Source: Pseudoips prasinana (lineage: Eukaryota > Arthropoda > Insecta > Lepidoptera > Nolidae). From it: a stretch of DNA of 64,000 nucleotides. Below are positions 1-10,572 of this stretch, in pieces. The notes under the pieces were generated by a model that saw only the letters and a list, made by a program, of their open reading frames with translations, was not told the DNA's origin and did not search any database. The position numbers and the translations under genes were made by a program. Numbering within the stretch: the first letter of the stretch is position 1; the number at the start of each line of letters is the position of its first letter. The stretch spans positions 38,397,501 through 38,461,500 of the forward strand of contig OX621242.1 of assembly GCA_951640165.1 (NCBI GenBank), in the 5' to 3' direction.

Positions 1-501
1 GACAGGTAACCTATCATCATATCTGAAATTTGGTTTAACGATGAACTCCTTCATAAAGTATTGAATGTTATTAGATCTTTATGATTCTGGTATATGTCGT
101 AAATTTCGCTCAAGTAAATCTTGTAATTATTTATATGAATAATTTTATGGTCCGGTTTGTAGAAGTGTGAAATATAAGTAGATTTTATAGCCCCTAGTAG
201 TAAATAAGTCGGTGACTAATTTTATGTATTGGCTATTAGCAGTGTCCGCGGTCTTTATGTGTAAGAGGGACACCTATATAACTAAAGAAGATTCATCGTT
301 ATTACAATAAATTTTATAGAATATACTCTATAAACTAAATATGTTTACTTAGTGGTATTTTGCACGCTAACATAGTGCTATGGGTTTATGTATTTTGTTT
401 GTATGTTGGTAGGAAAAATCATAACTACAAACAAAATAAAACATTCCACATTTACGTAGCATAGACGTCATCATATAATTACAAAAAATAGGAAGTGCAA
501 G
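1..501. other. AT-rich sequence, nothing recognised
   Basis: No coding region, RNA gene or repeat could be supported here. Short open frames exist but lack any family resemblance. Confidence 0.5.
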
Positions 502-672
502 TGATGCAAATTTGTAGTAAATCCATTCAGTACTTTTTAAGTTTACCCCGGACATAAATACACATGCAGACACACAGACAAAAATTCAAAAAACTATATT
601 TTTGGCTTCTATATCGATTGAAGATCACGCCCCAAGAATACTTTTAAAAATATTCAATGTACAGTTTTGATT
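502..672 (-). mobile_element. Partial Helitron, family N1
   Basis: The sequence matches the central and 5' parts of the three complete copies of the same short Helitron at 15876-16195, 24014-24326 and 60549-60866. The diagnostic CTAG end is missing, and the 5' end is damaged where a second Helitron (678-945) begins. Confidence 0.75.
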
Positions 673-677
673 TATTA

Positions 678-945
678 TCTATATATATAAAAATCATTGC
701 CACTTTTCGTTGTAATGTTATAACTCAACAACGCCTTTACCGATTTGGCTAATTTTTGTCTTGATTTATTCGTGGAAGTCCAGGGAAGGTTTGTACGTAG
801 AGAAAATTAAAAAAAAGTCTTGAAAAAGTGTAAAATCAACATCTTTTCGCAATTTTAAATATTTTTTTGCTTGAATAAATGAACTTAATAATATTTTTTT
901 TATTACTATGCCTTATACGTAGCGAAGCACGTACCGGGCCGCTAG
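678..945 (+). mobile_element. Non-autonomous Helitron, 268 bp
   Basis: The element starts with TC directly after an A and ends with CTAG directly before a T, the A^T insertion pattern of Helitrons. The last 20 bp are GC-rich and hairpin-prone, as expected for a Helitron terminator. There is no coding capacity. It abuts the 5' remnant of another Helitron, so it probably inserted in or next to that element. Confidence 0.75.
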
Positions 946-1374
946 TATATGTAGATAGATAAATAATCAACTATTCATCGTAAACTTTTGAGAAAACAAA
1001 CACTTTGCCTAGCTCTTTCTAAAAGTTGATGTGGATGTCTTTTTTCCTTACAAACCTACCGTCAATACCAACAAACTACGAGTAAATCAGTCCGCTTAAA
1101 ATTCCTACTCCCTCGGGCTCCAAGGAAAATAATGAGTGCTCCAGCTCTTAAATCTTGAGACGTATCTACTTTTAATGGCATTTAAATTGGCTTTTTATTT
1201 GCTCGGGGTTAGATTGTGGCGGATGTTCAGCGATGGCAAAGTCTATGCATGTTAAAAGTTTTAAGGAGGAGGTGTAGACTATTTGTTGTAATTATAAAAA
1301 CTTAAAGAAAGGACTTGCGACGAGTAAGATTGACTTTGGTATGTAAAGCTGTATGTTTATCGGATAATAAATAA
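946..1374. other. AT-rich sequence, nothing recognised
   Basis: No gene, inverted repeat or family match was seen. Confidence 0.5.
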
Positions 1375-1580
1375 ATGTTTTCGGATAACTAACACACCGT
1401 CAACTGATCCAAAACTAGGCGGAGCCCGTAATATAGCAGCCAGACGACTGATGAACATATTTATAAAGACATACATATTGTAGACAAATAACAACTATAT
1501 TGTAGACAAATTCCACCTAGATACAGAACAAATAATCATGCTTATCACACAAAGATTTGTCTTGAGAATGAATCGTACTG
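1375..1580 (-). mobile_element. Decayed tRNA-derived SINE (family A)
   Basis: On the minus strand the order of blocks matches the better copies at 9237-9475 and 45117-45375: the block after the B box, the TATAAGTATGT-like middle and the CTTAGTTTGGGATC-like end. Many substitutions indicate an old copy. Confidence 0.55.
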
Positions 1581-1969
1581 GTTTAGCAGACAGTGTCACT
1601 AAGTCACTAACCACTTGACCAATAAGTCGGTCATTAATATTTATTTATTACATATAGATGCGAAATAATAATATTTCTATCACATATCGAAGCTAAGAAA
1701 AAAATTATTCTACTTTTTTTTTGCATTGGTCGTATCAACTCATGGAAGACTTTTTGGAAATTGTTAAATTAATGTTAATTACCCAAAATAGCTATAATAA
1801 TTTATATACTTATCTTAAGCATGGTACCACACACTACATATTCTAAAATGTATTTAATTAAGGAAAACTCCTCACAAAACAGGCCCGGCCTAGTGTGGGG
1901 TGTTTTTTGTAATGCTAAATGTCTTGTTTAATAAATAAAATTATATATTAAGTCTTGTGGTCACATCAC
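1581..1969. other. AT-rich sequence, nothing firm
   Basis: A short GC-rich patch near 1876-1908 (CAGGCCCGGCCTAGTGTGG) stands out but could not be assigned to a family. Confidence 0.4.
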
Positions 1970-2144
1970 CATATCTCAAGGTTTAGTCTTTTACGATAAC
2001 CCCTCCCACCCCCTAATAATATTCACCTATCTTATCATCACTATCGATTAGTTATGATAAGAGTATTATTTTTAAGATAAATTTCCAAATCACAATCTAA
2101 CTCAAATACGGGGTGGATCGTGAAAGACTAAACCTTGAGATATG
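1970..2144. mobile_element. Short foldback MITE
   Basis: The ends are inverted copies of each other over about 30 bp (CATATCTCAAGGTTTAGTCT inward from both sides). The interior is AT-rich and has no coding capacity. No clear target duplication was found, so the superfamily is unassigned. Confidence 0.75.
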
Positions 2145-2898
2145 CTGATGTCAGCATTGAAATTAATAACGAAGCAGTTTCAGGTTTGGCGGATAGCGAC
2201 AAGCATTACAAGAAGAAGAGTGAAAATTAACATTTTATACTTTTAATTTAATACTCCTCCGTCCGCGCAATTTTCGTAAAAAGGAATACTAAGTTTTTGC
2301 TTCAAGTATTAATATTCTATATTATATTAAGATTCTAAATACCATTACGTACCACATACAAAGTACTAACTAACATATTGTCTATGCTGGGTGGGCTACC
2401 GGCAATATTGTCTGAAACTCACACGGAAGGGTAAGCAGTAATCGCGATTTATGTTGGCTCGTCTTCGTAAACTTGATTGTAAATCTCTAATATTGTTAGG
2501 TGTTATAACTTGCTGCAGGGCTTTCTCAAAATAGTGTACCGTATAGTAACATTTCCTTGTTCAGTAGGATGATTCATTAACCTGTTATACCTCTATATAC
2601 TAGTACTTAGTGGTAGCATCATAATATGTTTAACCCTACCAAAATACTGGTGAATATATAGATATTGTCTAAAATTGTATTTGCTATTTCTTTGTAATTT
2701 ATATTTCCACATATTTGTGAACATTTCAATAAATTTAATACTTCATACTAATTTATCGTAATCTAATAGGAATATAAAGTTAAATAATACCAGGAATCGA
2801 AGTTGGTATCGAGGATAATACTTATAGGTTCAAAGAAATGGTAGAATAGAGGTTGTTCAAAAAATTGGTCTAATTAAAATATTTCCTTTCGAAGTCAG
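2145..2898. other. AT-rich sequence, nothing recognised
   Basis: No gene or repeat could be supported in this stretch upstream of the R1-clade element. Confidence 0.5.
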
Positions 2899-2903
2899 GT
2901 TAG

Positions 2904-2919
2904 GTTAGGTTGTGTTTGT
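2904..2919 (+). repeat. Left target-site copy of the R1-clade element
   Basis: GGTTAGGTTGTGTTTG sits directly before the element and recurs directly after the last A tail at 9121-9136. A shorter form, GGTTGTGTTTG, recurs at 8980-8990. One extra TTAGG unit precedes the left copy. The motif is a target duplication or preferred site containing telomere-type TTAGG. Confidence 0.8.
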
Positions 2920-3240
2920 TGGGGCACGTGGTCGGAAAACCTCCTCGTGGTCCGAGGCTTCTGGTCCCATTCGAATATTTATATTCGGTGGGAACGGAAG
3001 TTTTTCGGATTGGTGTGCCCTGGGCATGGGCGCTGGCTTTTTCCTGTGCTTGCATGGGGATAAGCCACCGTCCGTGGCGAATATTCCGACATCTCACGCC
3101 TCTGTTCCCCCTTCTATTTACTAGAAGGGGAGTATTCAGAGTCAGCAAGCCCTCACGCCCCAAGCTTAGCTGCCCAGCGAGGGGTTGTATGACCAGGGGG
3201 CAATCTGGTCCAAAGGGTAGCAGGTTTAGGTTTATGAAAA
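2920..3240 (+). other. 5' leader of the R1-clade element
   Basis: GC-rich sequence between the target site and the ORF1 start. Long open frames here overlap on both strands and match nothing, so I treat them as non-coding. It presumably holds an internal promoter, as expected for an R1-type element, but no motif was identified. Confidence 0.6.
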
Positions 3241-5517
3241 ATGTCGGCTTTGGGGAACATATTACCCCAGGAGGGTACCAGCTCCGCTGGAGAATCCCTC
3301 CCAGGTCCTTATGGATCTGGCAGCCCCACCGTATCTGGGGGGGGCAACCAAAGCTATAAAACCGCGGAAGCCGCGGAGAAGGCGCCTAGTTTTGCGCACC
3401 CGATGGAGGAGGATGAAGGGTTGGGACACGGTGCGAGGAGGAGCAGGTGGACCACGAGATCGAGGTCCCGTCCGGCCACTCCTATTCCCGCAGACCAAAT
3501 GTCCGACGAGGACACACGCGGGTGCGCCTCGAGATCTCGGTCCGGATCCAGGTCCGGACAAAATAACAGGAAGCGGAGCGGGTCCTTGAGTAAGGAGAAC
3601 CAGGTGGCCGCAAAGGTTTCGACGTCCCGGAGAGGAAAGATTCGCGCGGATCCGAGCGTAGTCATCGCTCGGATGCCAGAGTGTGACGGGCGGGGTCACT
3701 TTGTTGCGGCAGCTCCAGTGGAGCATGTGGAGGGCGTGAGCGACCCTGGGCTAGCCATGGCTGACTCGAGCGGGGGCTCCACTGTGTCCCTACTGGGCAG
3801 CAACCGTGCGGAGGCCGCTGCTGCGAGGCGGTTGCAGCGAAAGGAAGCCGCGGCTGACGAGGTCAGCGAGTTGGCCCGGCAGGCTCGAGAGCGGCGCTCC
3901 GCTCGGATGGCTGCAGGGAGCTCATCGGCGGTGGCGCTCAGTCGCCAGGTTTAAGACGGAGTGGACGTGGTTCTGAGGGTTGCCACCAAATCGGGCAACC
4001 TGAAGGGCACGTTCACTCGAGCTCTGAAGGAGGCGGCTGACGGCATCCGGGAGGCGGTTGAGGTCCTCGCCAATCGCACCGGCACCGAGGAGACGGCGAA
4101 GTTGTGGGAGGAGAATGACCGTCTCCGATCGGAGCTGGAGGACCTCAAGTGGCAGGTTGTCGCCCAAAGGACAGCTCCCGCAGTCGCCGGGTCCTCTCCT
4201 GTAGCGACCCCATCGCCGGCTCCATCGCCGGCCTCTTTCTCAACCCCTGCACTTGTGGATGCGGAGGTCGAAAAGATCGTCCGCGTCTGCATGATGCAGT
4301 GCGGTAAGATGGTCGGTGCCCGCTTCGAGGCCATAGAGGCGAAGCTCCTCCCAGCGGAGTCCGTCCGCCCTCCACTCGCCGGGGACGGGCGGAGGAGGGA
4401 GGTTGTCCACGAACGGGGCCCGGCGGCCGCGGTGGCCGCAGCGGCCGTGACAGCTAAACCGGGCCGATCAGGGAGGACCGTGGCCTCAAAGCCCGTGTCC
4501 CAAGTGACGACCTCCCGGACAGCGGGACCTCCAGCGGCGCCTCCGGCGGCTGCGCCTGGGCCTAGCACTGGGGCCTGGACGACGGTCGTCAAGAGGGGCC
4601 GCAAAAAGAAGAAGGCGGCGCCACCAGCACCCGCTGGAGCACCGGCACTCAAGAAGGCACAGGGACCGCCTAGGGTCAGAGCCCCACGCTCTGCGGCTGT
4701 AGTGATAACACTGCAGCCCGGAGCCGTCGAAAGGGGCATCACATATAAGGCGGTCCTGACCGAGGCAAAAGCCAAAGTCACGTTCCCCGACCTTGGCACA
4801 CCGTCCGGCTTCAGGATGAAGTCGGCGGTTACGGGGGCGCGGCTGCTTGAGGTGTCGGGTGACTCCAGCGGGGAGAAGGCGGACATGCTGGCCGCCAAGT
4901 TGAGGGAGGCCCTCAACCCGGATGACGTCCGGGTGTCCAGGCCGGTGAAGACCGCGGAGCTGCGCGTCGACGGCCTGGATGATTCGACGACTCCGGCTGA
5001 GGTCGTCACGGCCGTCGCCCGGGTCGGTGGATGTCGACCCGAGGATGTGCGGACAGGCGACATTCGCGCCGACGCCTCCGGACTCGGATTCATCTGGGTG
5101 CGGTGTCCGGTGGCAGCGGCGAATAAGGTCGCCAGTGCTGGGCGACTGTTGGTGGGGTGGGTTGCAGCCAGGGTCAAGCTGGTGCAGCCCAGGGCTATGC
5201 GGTGCTACCGATGCCTGGACATTGGGCATGTACGGGCGCGGTGCACCGCTGAAACGGACCGCAGCGAGGAGTGTTATCGCTGCGGCCAGCCCGGCCACAA
5301 GGCGGCCCAGTGCTCTGCGGCGCCAAATTGCAGCCTCTGTACAGCTGCAGGGAGGCCCGCGGGGCACAGAGCGGGCGGGAAGGCCTGTGGCGCACCCACT
5401 AACAGGAAGAAGAAGGGAGCCAAGGCTGCCGGGGGCTCTTTACCCCCCCGACAGCCTGGCTGCTCTTCGGCCGACTCCCGGCCTGAGAGGGGTGCGGAGG
5501 GAATGGACACGGCCTAA
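3241..5517 (+). pseudogene. R1-clade ORF1 (gag-like), one in-frame stop
   Basis: ORF1 proteins of R1-clade LINEs bind element RNA and form ribonucleoprotein particles. The frame starts at ATG 3241 (MSALGNILPQ) and is open except for one TAA at 3952-3954, after residue 237. It resumes in the same frame and ends at 5515-5517. The N-terminal third is Arg/Ser-rich and disordered-looking. A conserved block with KSGNLKGTFTRALKEA follows the stop. Near the C-terminus are three zinc knuckles: CYRCLDIGHVRARC, CYRCGQPGHKAAQC and a longer CX2C-X8-H-X6-C. The stop codon overlaps the ORF2 ATG in the sequence TAATG, which suggests termination-reinitiation. The single stop is the only visible lesion. Confidence 0.87.
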
Positions 5518-8500
5518 TGGCGCTGTTCCATTTCCTCCAGGGCAACATCAACCACTGTGCCAGAGCTCAGGATCTCTTGCTCCAGAGCATGGCGCAGTGG
5601 TCGATTCGCGTGGCGGTGTCGCCGAGCCGTACTTTGTCCCCCCCAGGGATAACTGGTTGGGAGACTTGGACGGCTTGGTGGCCATCATTGGCGGGGCTCT
5701 GGTCCACCCGTCCCGAGGGCACGGCTGGGTAGCAGCCCTCGTGGACGGAATTGGTACGACTGGGGCGTATTTTTCGCCCAACAAGAGTATCGCCGATTTC
5801 GAGAACTTCCTTGTCGAGTTGGGTGCCGTCGTAGGCCGGCTCCACCCTCGCCCTGTGCTGTTGCTCGGAGATCTCAACGCCAAGTCTGCGGCGTGGGGAT
5901 CTCCGGTGACGGATGCCCGGGGTGAGGTGCTGGAGGAGTGGGCGGTCACGACTGGCCTGACCGTCCTAAATCGGGGATCGGTCCACACTTGCGTGCGGCA
6001 GCGGGGTGGTTCAATAGTGGACGTCTCTTTCGCTAGCCCTGCTGTCGCGAGCCGTGTCCGCGACTGGCATGTCGCCGTGGAGGTGGAGACTTTGTCGGAT
6101 CATCGCTACATCCGTTTCGACGTCTCCGCCCAGACCACTGGCGGCCGCGGTCCACCAGCCCCGCGGGTAGACGGTCCGCGCTGGGCGCGTAAGCGCATCG
6201 ACAAGGAACTTCTCGAGGAGGCCGCCATTGTCCAGGCCTGGTACCGGGAGTCGGCGACGAACGGACCCGTCGACGTCGAAGAGGAGGCGCTATGGTTCCG
6301 CGGGGCGATGACGCAAATCTGCGACCGTCTATGCCCCGGGTCCACACACATACAGGAAGGCGCCAGGTGTACTGGTGGACCGCCGAGATCGCGCAATTGC
6401 GCGTCGCGTGCGTGGCGGTCAGACGCCAGTACACCCGATACCGGAGGAGACGTCGTCGGGTCCCTGACGAAGAGGCCGCGCTGTATGAGGTGTACCGCGC
6501 GGCGAAGGAGGCTCTGCGGCTGGCCATCGGTGAAGCCAAGACGCGAGCCAGGGAGGAGATGTTGGAGACTCTGGACGGAGATCCGTGGGGGCGCCCTTAT
6601 CGTGCGGTTCGAGGGAAACTTCGAGCCGCGGCGCCTCCACTCACGGAGAGTCTCCAACCCGAGCTGCTGGAGGAAGTAGTGGCAGCCCTCTTCCCGGCAA
6701 GAGCGGAGCACACGCCACCGCCGATGGCTTTGCCCACAGCCGCAGAGCCTACAGAGGATAACGCCATCAGCGTCCCAGAGGTGACACAAGAAGAGTTGAG
6801 GGCGGCCGTGATGCGGCTCCGGGCCAAGAACGTGGCTCCGGGGCCCGACGGGATTCACGGTTGTGCGTTGGCCCTCGCTCTGAAAGAGCTAGGTCCCCAA
6901 CTGACGGGACTCTACACAGCGTGCCTTGAGCGGGGCCAGTTTCCCACTTCGTGGAAACATGGTCGTCTGGTCCTGCTCAGAAAGGCGGGGCGCCCTGCAG
7001 ACTCGCCGTCCGGGTACCGGCCCATAGTGCTGCTGGACGAGGTGGGCAAGCTGCTCGAGCGCATAATCGCAGCCCGCCTCGTCGGCCACTTGTGCGGAGA
7101 GGGGCCGGACCTGGACGAGAGCCAGTTCGGCTTTCGGCATGGGCGCTCTACCATCCACGCTGTGTCGAGGGTGAGAGTCCTGGCGGAGGAAGCGGTGTCC
7201 CGGGGTGGGGTGATGTTGGCGGTGTCCTTGGACATCTCCAACGCCTTCAATACCCTGCCCTGGAGTTGCATTCGGGAGGCACTGCGATATCATCGAGTGC
7301 CTTCCTACCTCCGCCACATCGTTGGGGCTTACCTGGCGGAGAGGAGTGTCACCTACGTGGGACGAGATGGCGGACACCGGCACTCAGTGTCGTGCGGTGT
7401 TCCACAGGGTTCGGTTTTGGGCCCACTCCTGTGGAACATCGGGTACGACTGGGTGCTGAGGGGCGAACTTCAGCCGGGCGTGGACCTGACGTGTTATGCG
7501 GACGACACGCTGGTCACGGCCCGTGGGAGTTCGCACAGGGAGGCAGCGTTGCTGGTGTCGGCTGCGGTCTCACAGGTGGTGAGCCGCATCCGGCGCCTCG
7601 GCCTGGAGGTGGCCCTCAACAAGTCGGAGGCCATGATGTTCCATGGTCCCCGGCGGGCGCTGCCGCCCGGATCACACATTGTGGTCGGGGGGGTCCGGAT
7701 CGCTGTCGAGCCTACCATGAAGTACCTGGGATTGGTGCTCGACAGCCGGTGGGACTTTGGACCCCACTTCCGGTGGCTGGTGCCTAAGTTGATGGGCGCT
7801 GTAAACGCTGCTTCCCAATCTGGGGGGCCCGAGCGCGGCCTGAAGGAGGCTCTACGTGGGGATCGTGCGATCGATGGCCCTGTACGGGGCCCCGATCTGG
7901 GCGGCTGACCTGACGGCCGCCGGTAGCATTGCTGTTCTGCGGAGACCGCAGAGAGCTATGGCCGTCAGAGTCATCAGGGGATATCGCACGGTCTCCTACG
8001 AGGCGGCCTGTGTACTGGCCGGATCCCCGCCCTGGGACCTCGAGGCGAAAGTACTCGCGTCACTGTACCGGTGGCGCGAGGAGATGCTGGCGCAAGGTGA
8101 GCGGCCGATGCAGCAACACATGGAGCTGCGTCGGTCGCAGCTTCGCGAGGCCCTGGTGGCGGAATGGCGGGACAGGCTCTCGCGCCCAACCGCCGGCCTC
8201 GTCACTATCGAGGCGGTCCGGCCGGTACTCGAGCGTTGGCTCGGGAAGAGACACGGCTCCCTGTCGTTTCGGGTGACGCAGGTACTCTCGGGGCATGGCT
8301 GCTTCGGGAAGTACCTGTGTCGCATAAACAGGGAGCCGGACGCCCGGTGTCACCACTGCGTCAACTGTCGGGAGGACCCGGCGCTGCATACGCTGGCAGA
8401 GTGTGCCGCTTGGGAGGAGCAGCGCCGTGCCCTCATTTCTGGAGTAGGCAGTGACCTGTCGCTGCCGGCCGTCGTGAACTCGATGGTTGGCAGCGAGGAG

Positions 8501-8653
8501 TCCTGGGACGCGGTGGTTTCCTTCTGCGAGACAGTCATCTCGCGGAAGGAAGCTGCGGAAAGGGAGAGGGAGATCTCATCCTCTCACCCGGCCCGCAGCA
8601 GACGCACCGGGCGTCGGCGGAGGGCGGACAACGCCCTTTTCCAGCCCCCCTAA
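5517..8653 (+). pseudogene. R1-clade ORF2: endonuclease and reverse transcriptase, frameshifted
   Basis: ORF2 nicks the target and reverse-transcribes element RNA onto it. It begins MALFHFLQGNINHCARAQDL in frame 3, with the endonuclease Asn in GNIN. Near 5605 it shifts to frame 2, which carries AEPYFVPP, LLGDLNAKSAAWGS and the catalytic SDHRYI. Near 6330 it shifts to frame 1, which holds the reverse transcriptase with KNVAPGPDGIHG, FGFRHGRST, LDISNAFNTLPW, GVPQGSVLGPLLWN and CYADDTLV (YADD at 7495-7506). Near 7835 it returns to frame 2 for the C-terminal domain with a CCHC-type motif (CHHC...HTLAEC). It ends at a TAA just after 8650. All catalytic motifs survive, so the damage is limited to the indels. 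Confidence 0.87.
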
Positions 8654-8979
8654 ATGGGTCCAGGGGCGACGGACTCGGGGGCGTCCGTCGCCCACTACAC
8701 ATCTGGACCCGAGTTCCACGCGCGCCCCTCTTAGACGTTGCGGGGGGAGTTTAACACCTCACTCCCCCCGCTAATGCGAGGAGGCCCGCAGGTATGGGCC
8801 AGCACCAGCTAGGGGTTGCGGAAGTATCGTTTGTTCCCGCGACCCCCGGCGCAGGTGTGAGATGGAACACCGGGGTGGTTTTTAGTCAGTAGGAGTCTGA
8901 CAGACCCCTCCGCCTCCTCCAAGGCGGAGGACATCCATGCAGGATTTTCCACCTCGCAAAAAAAAAAAAAAAAAAAAAA
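8654..8979 (+). other. 3' UTR and poly(A) tail of the R1-clade element
   Basis: GC-rich UTR containing the block TCAGTAGGAGTCTGACAGAC, followed by an inverted pair CCTCCGCCT/AAGGCGGAGG that can form a stem, and an A22 tail at 8958-8979. The last 130 bp recur at 8991-9120. Confidence 0.8.
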
Positions 8980-8990
8980 GGTTGTGTTTG

Positions 8991-9120
8991 TTGCGGAAGT
9001 ATCGTATAATCCCGCGACCCCCGGCACAGGTGTGAGATGGAACACCGGGGTGGATTTTAGTCAGTAGGAGTCTGACAGACCCCTCCGCCTCCCCCAAGGC
9101 GGAGGACATCCATGAAAAAA
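8991..9120 (+). mobile_element. 5'-truncated second copy of the R1-clade 3' end
   Basis: About 130 bp is nearly identical to the 3' UTR at 8816-8957, including the CTGACAGACCCCTCCGCCTC block. It lacks the final 20 bp before the tail and ends in A6. It is preceded by GGTTGTGTTTG and followed by GGTTAGGTTGTGTTTG, so it occupies the same target as the long copy. Confidence 0.85.
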
Positions 9121-9136
9121 GGTTAGGTTGTGTTTG
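9121..9136 (+). repeat. Right target-site copy of the R1-clade element
   Basis: GGTTAGGTTGTGTTTG, identical to 2904-2919, lies directly after the A6 tail of the truncated copy. Confidence 0.8.
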
Positions 9137-9236
9137 GGTTGGTAATACGAAGAGCATGTGGTTTTGCTTGTTTGTATACATATGCTTAAAGTGTGTATCA
9201 AAATAGAGTGAACCAAAAGAAATAATAATAATAACC

Positions 9237-9475
9237 TGGGATTATTCACACACGGCCATCTGATCCCAAATTAAGCAAAGCTTGTACTATGGAAACCAGA
9301 TAACTTATATAGTACTTTTCTTTTGTAAAAACATACTTATATAGATAAATAACACCCAGACTCAGGACAAACAGACATGTTCATGCACACAAATATCTGT
9401 CCAAGGTGGGAATCAAACCGATGACCTCCAGCGTGAAAAGCAAGCATTTGCCAACCACGCCAACAGGCCCGTCGA
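9237..9475 (-). mobile_element. tRNA-derived SINE (family A), well preserved
   Basis: Read on the minus strand the element begins GGGCCTGTTGGCGTGGTTGG, an A-box-like start, and has the B-box-like GGTTTGATTCCC. A body follows with TGTGTGCATGAACATGTC, an AT-rich middle, TTTCCATAGTACAAGC and TTAATTTGGGATCAGATGG. The same order is seen in several copies in this window. Confidence 0.8.
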
Positions 9476-10398
9476 AATGTAAAAACGAGACGAAAAATAA
9501 GAGTATAAATAAACAAAATCGTATATACAGAGGAAGACATAAACTTTAAGGTAAATCTAAACTACAAAGTTTCACCTTTTCATAAAATAGACGTGTAAAA
9601 TAACAATTGTCTACGAGGTGAATTTGTCGAGATTCTTTGTTTACTAAACGACAACTTGGGAATTTTGCAAATAAAAGTTACAAATGTTTCCTTCTTTTGT
9701 TGCTTGATAAAGAAAGAAAGTCTTGTTGTTGCCTAACAACAAAACTTCATATTAGGGGCTTACGAGAAAGTGATTCTAAACCCAAATAAACTTCCTATTC
9801 TAAAACGGCTCTAAGTTGCGTCCATCCACAGTAGTCTATAGAATTATAGGTAACTCTTTATCAAAATATGAAATGCATATTTATTATTTTTTAATAATAA
9901 AAGTCTATCAAATATAATTTATTAATAATATATTTTAAATAATTTGAACACGTCAGCAAATTATTTACTATGGGAAAGATAAATAATAACTTAATTACAA
10001 AACAAGCTATCTTTCAACCATCAGCAGCCATTAAACTTTTTAGCCGACATCTAAACAACTGTACGCTGTAAAACTTTATAGTCATATAAAGGTCTCAATA
10101 TCCGGATACTTCAAACAATAATTTTATGGTCATTTAGTCATGCTACGTACCATCTTTGATCCGTTGTCTATAGCAGTAAACTTGCACATATTAATTGCTT
10201 CATTGACAGCCTATCAAAGGGTTTCTAGAGTATATCAACCTATGGACAAATAAAACTAATATTATTTTTTAATAACTTGACTGACAAATAAGTTCTAAAG
10301 AAAAAAAATGTTAATTAACATATTAATTTACTCCATTCCCAGTGAGGCCACTAAAAAGTCCGTATTATGGTACAAGTGTGAGTCGGACTTTTCATCAT
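9476..10398. other. AT-rich sequence, nothing recognised
   Basis: Low-complexity AT-rich DNA without a gene, element ends or convincing inverted repeats. Confidence 0.5.
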
Positions 10399-10460
10399 AG
10401 GAACTTTTTCCAAATAATTATCGTTATCGCTATAACGATAATTATTAGGTAAAAGTTCCT
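10399..10460. repeat. 62-nt near-perfect hairpin
   Basis: Two 29-nt arms (AGGAACTTTT...AATTATCGTTAT) pair with two mismatches around a four-base centre. It could be a minimal foldback element or a transcribed hairpin. No related copy was seen in the window. Confidence 0.8.
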
Positions 10461-10487
10461 CACAATTTTTGTTTAGGATACTCATAG

Positions 10488-10572
10488 ATGGGAACTTGAT
10501 CATCATCATTGTCTGGCGTTGTTCACTATTGGGCATAGAACTCCCCCAACGGTATCCACAACGTTGTCCGAT
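10488..10572 (-). mobile_element. 3' end of an RTE-type LINE, fragment
   Basis: On the minus strand the block GTTGGGGGAGTTCTATGCCC is followed by a short spacer and a (GATGAT)n-type tail. This is the arrangement of RTE LINE 3' ends. It belongs to a different subfamily from the copies with GGAGGCCTTTGTCCAGCAG. Confidence 0.5.

Larger units (their letters stand above)
2920..8979 (+). mobile_element. R1-clade non-LTR retrotransposon, nearly complete
   Basis: About 6.06 kb runs from the target site to an A22 tail at 8958-8979. The order is a 5' leader, a gag-like ORF1 with three CCHC knuckles, an ORF2 with APE endonuclease, reverse transcriptase and a C-terminal CCHC motif, then a GC-rich 3' UTR. 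There is no RNase H, as usual for R1-clade elements. GC content is far above the flanks. One in-frame stop and three frameshifts make it inactive. The clade call rests on gag and RT motifs; a TRAS- or SART-like subfamily is possible because of the TTAGG target but cannot be settled here. Confidence 0.87.

Noticed and set aside
2899..2912. True telomere array
   Set aside because: Only two TTAGG units are present and the surrounding DNA is internal-type repeat mosaic.
2910..3359. Open frames in the 5' leader of the R1-clade element
   Set aside because: They overlap on both strands and in several frames, match no family and precede the gag start; GC-rich composition explains them.
3262..5367. 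Long minus-strand open frames across the R1-clade gag
   Set aside because: Mirror frames of a GC-rich coding strand; only the plus strand shows gag motifs.
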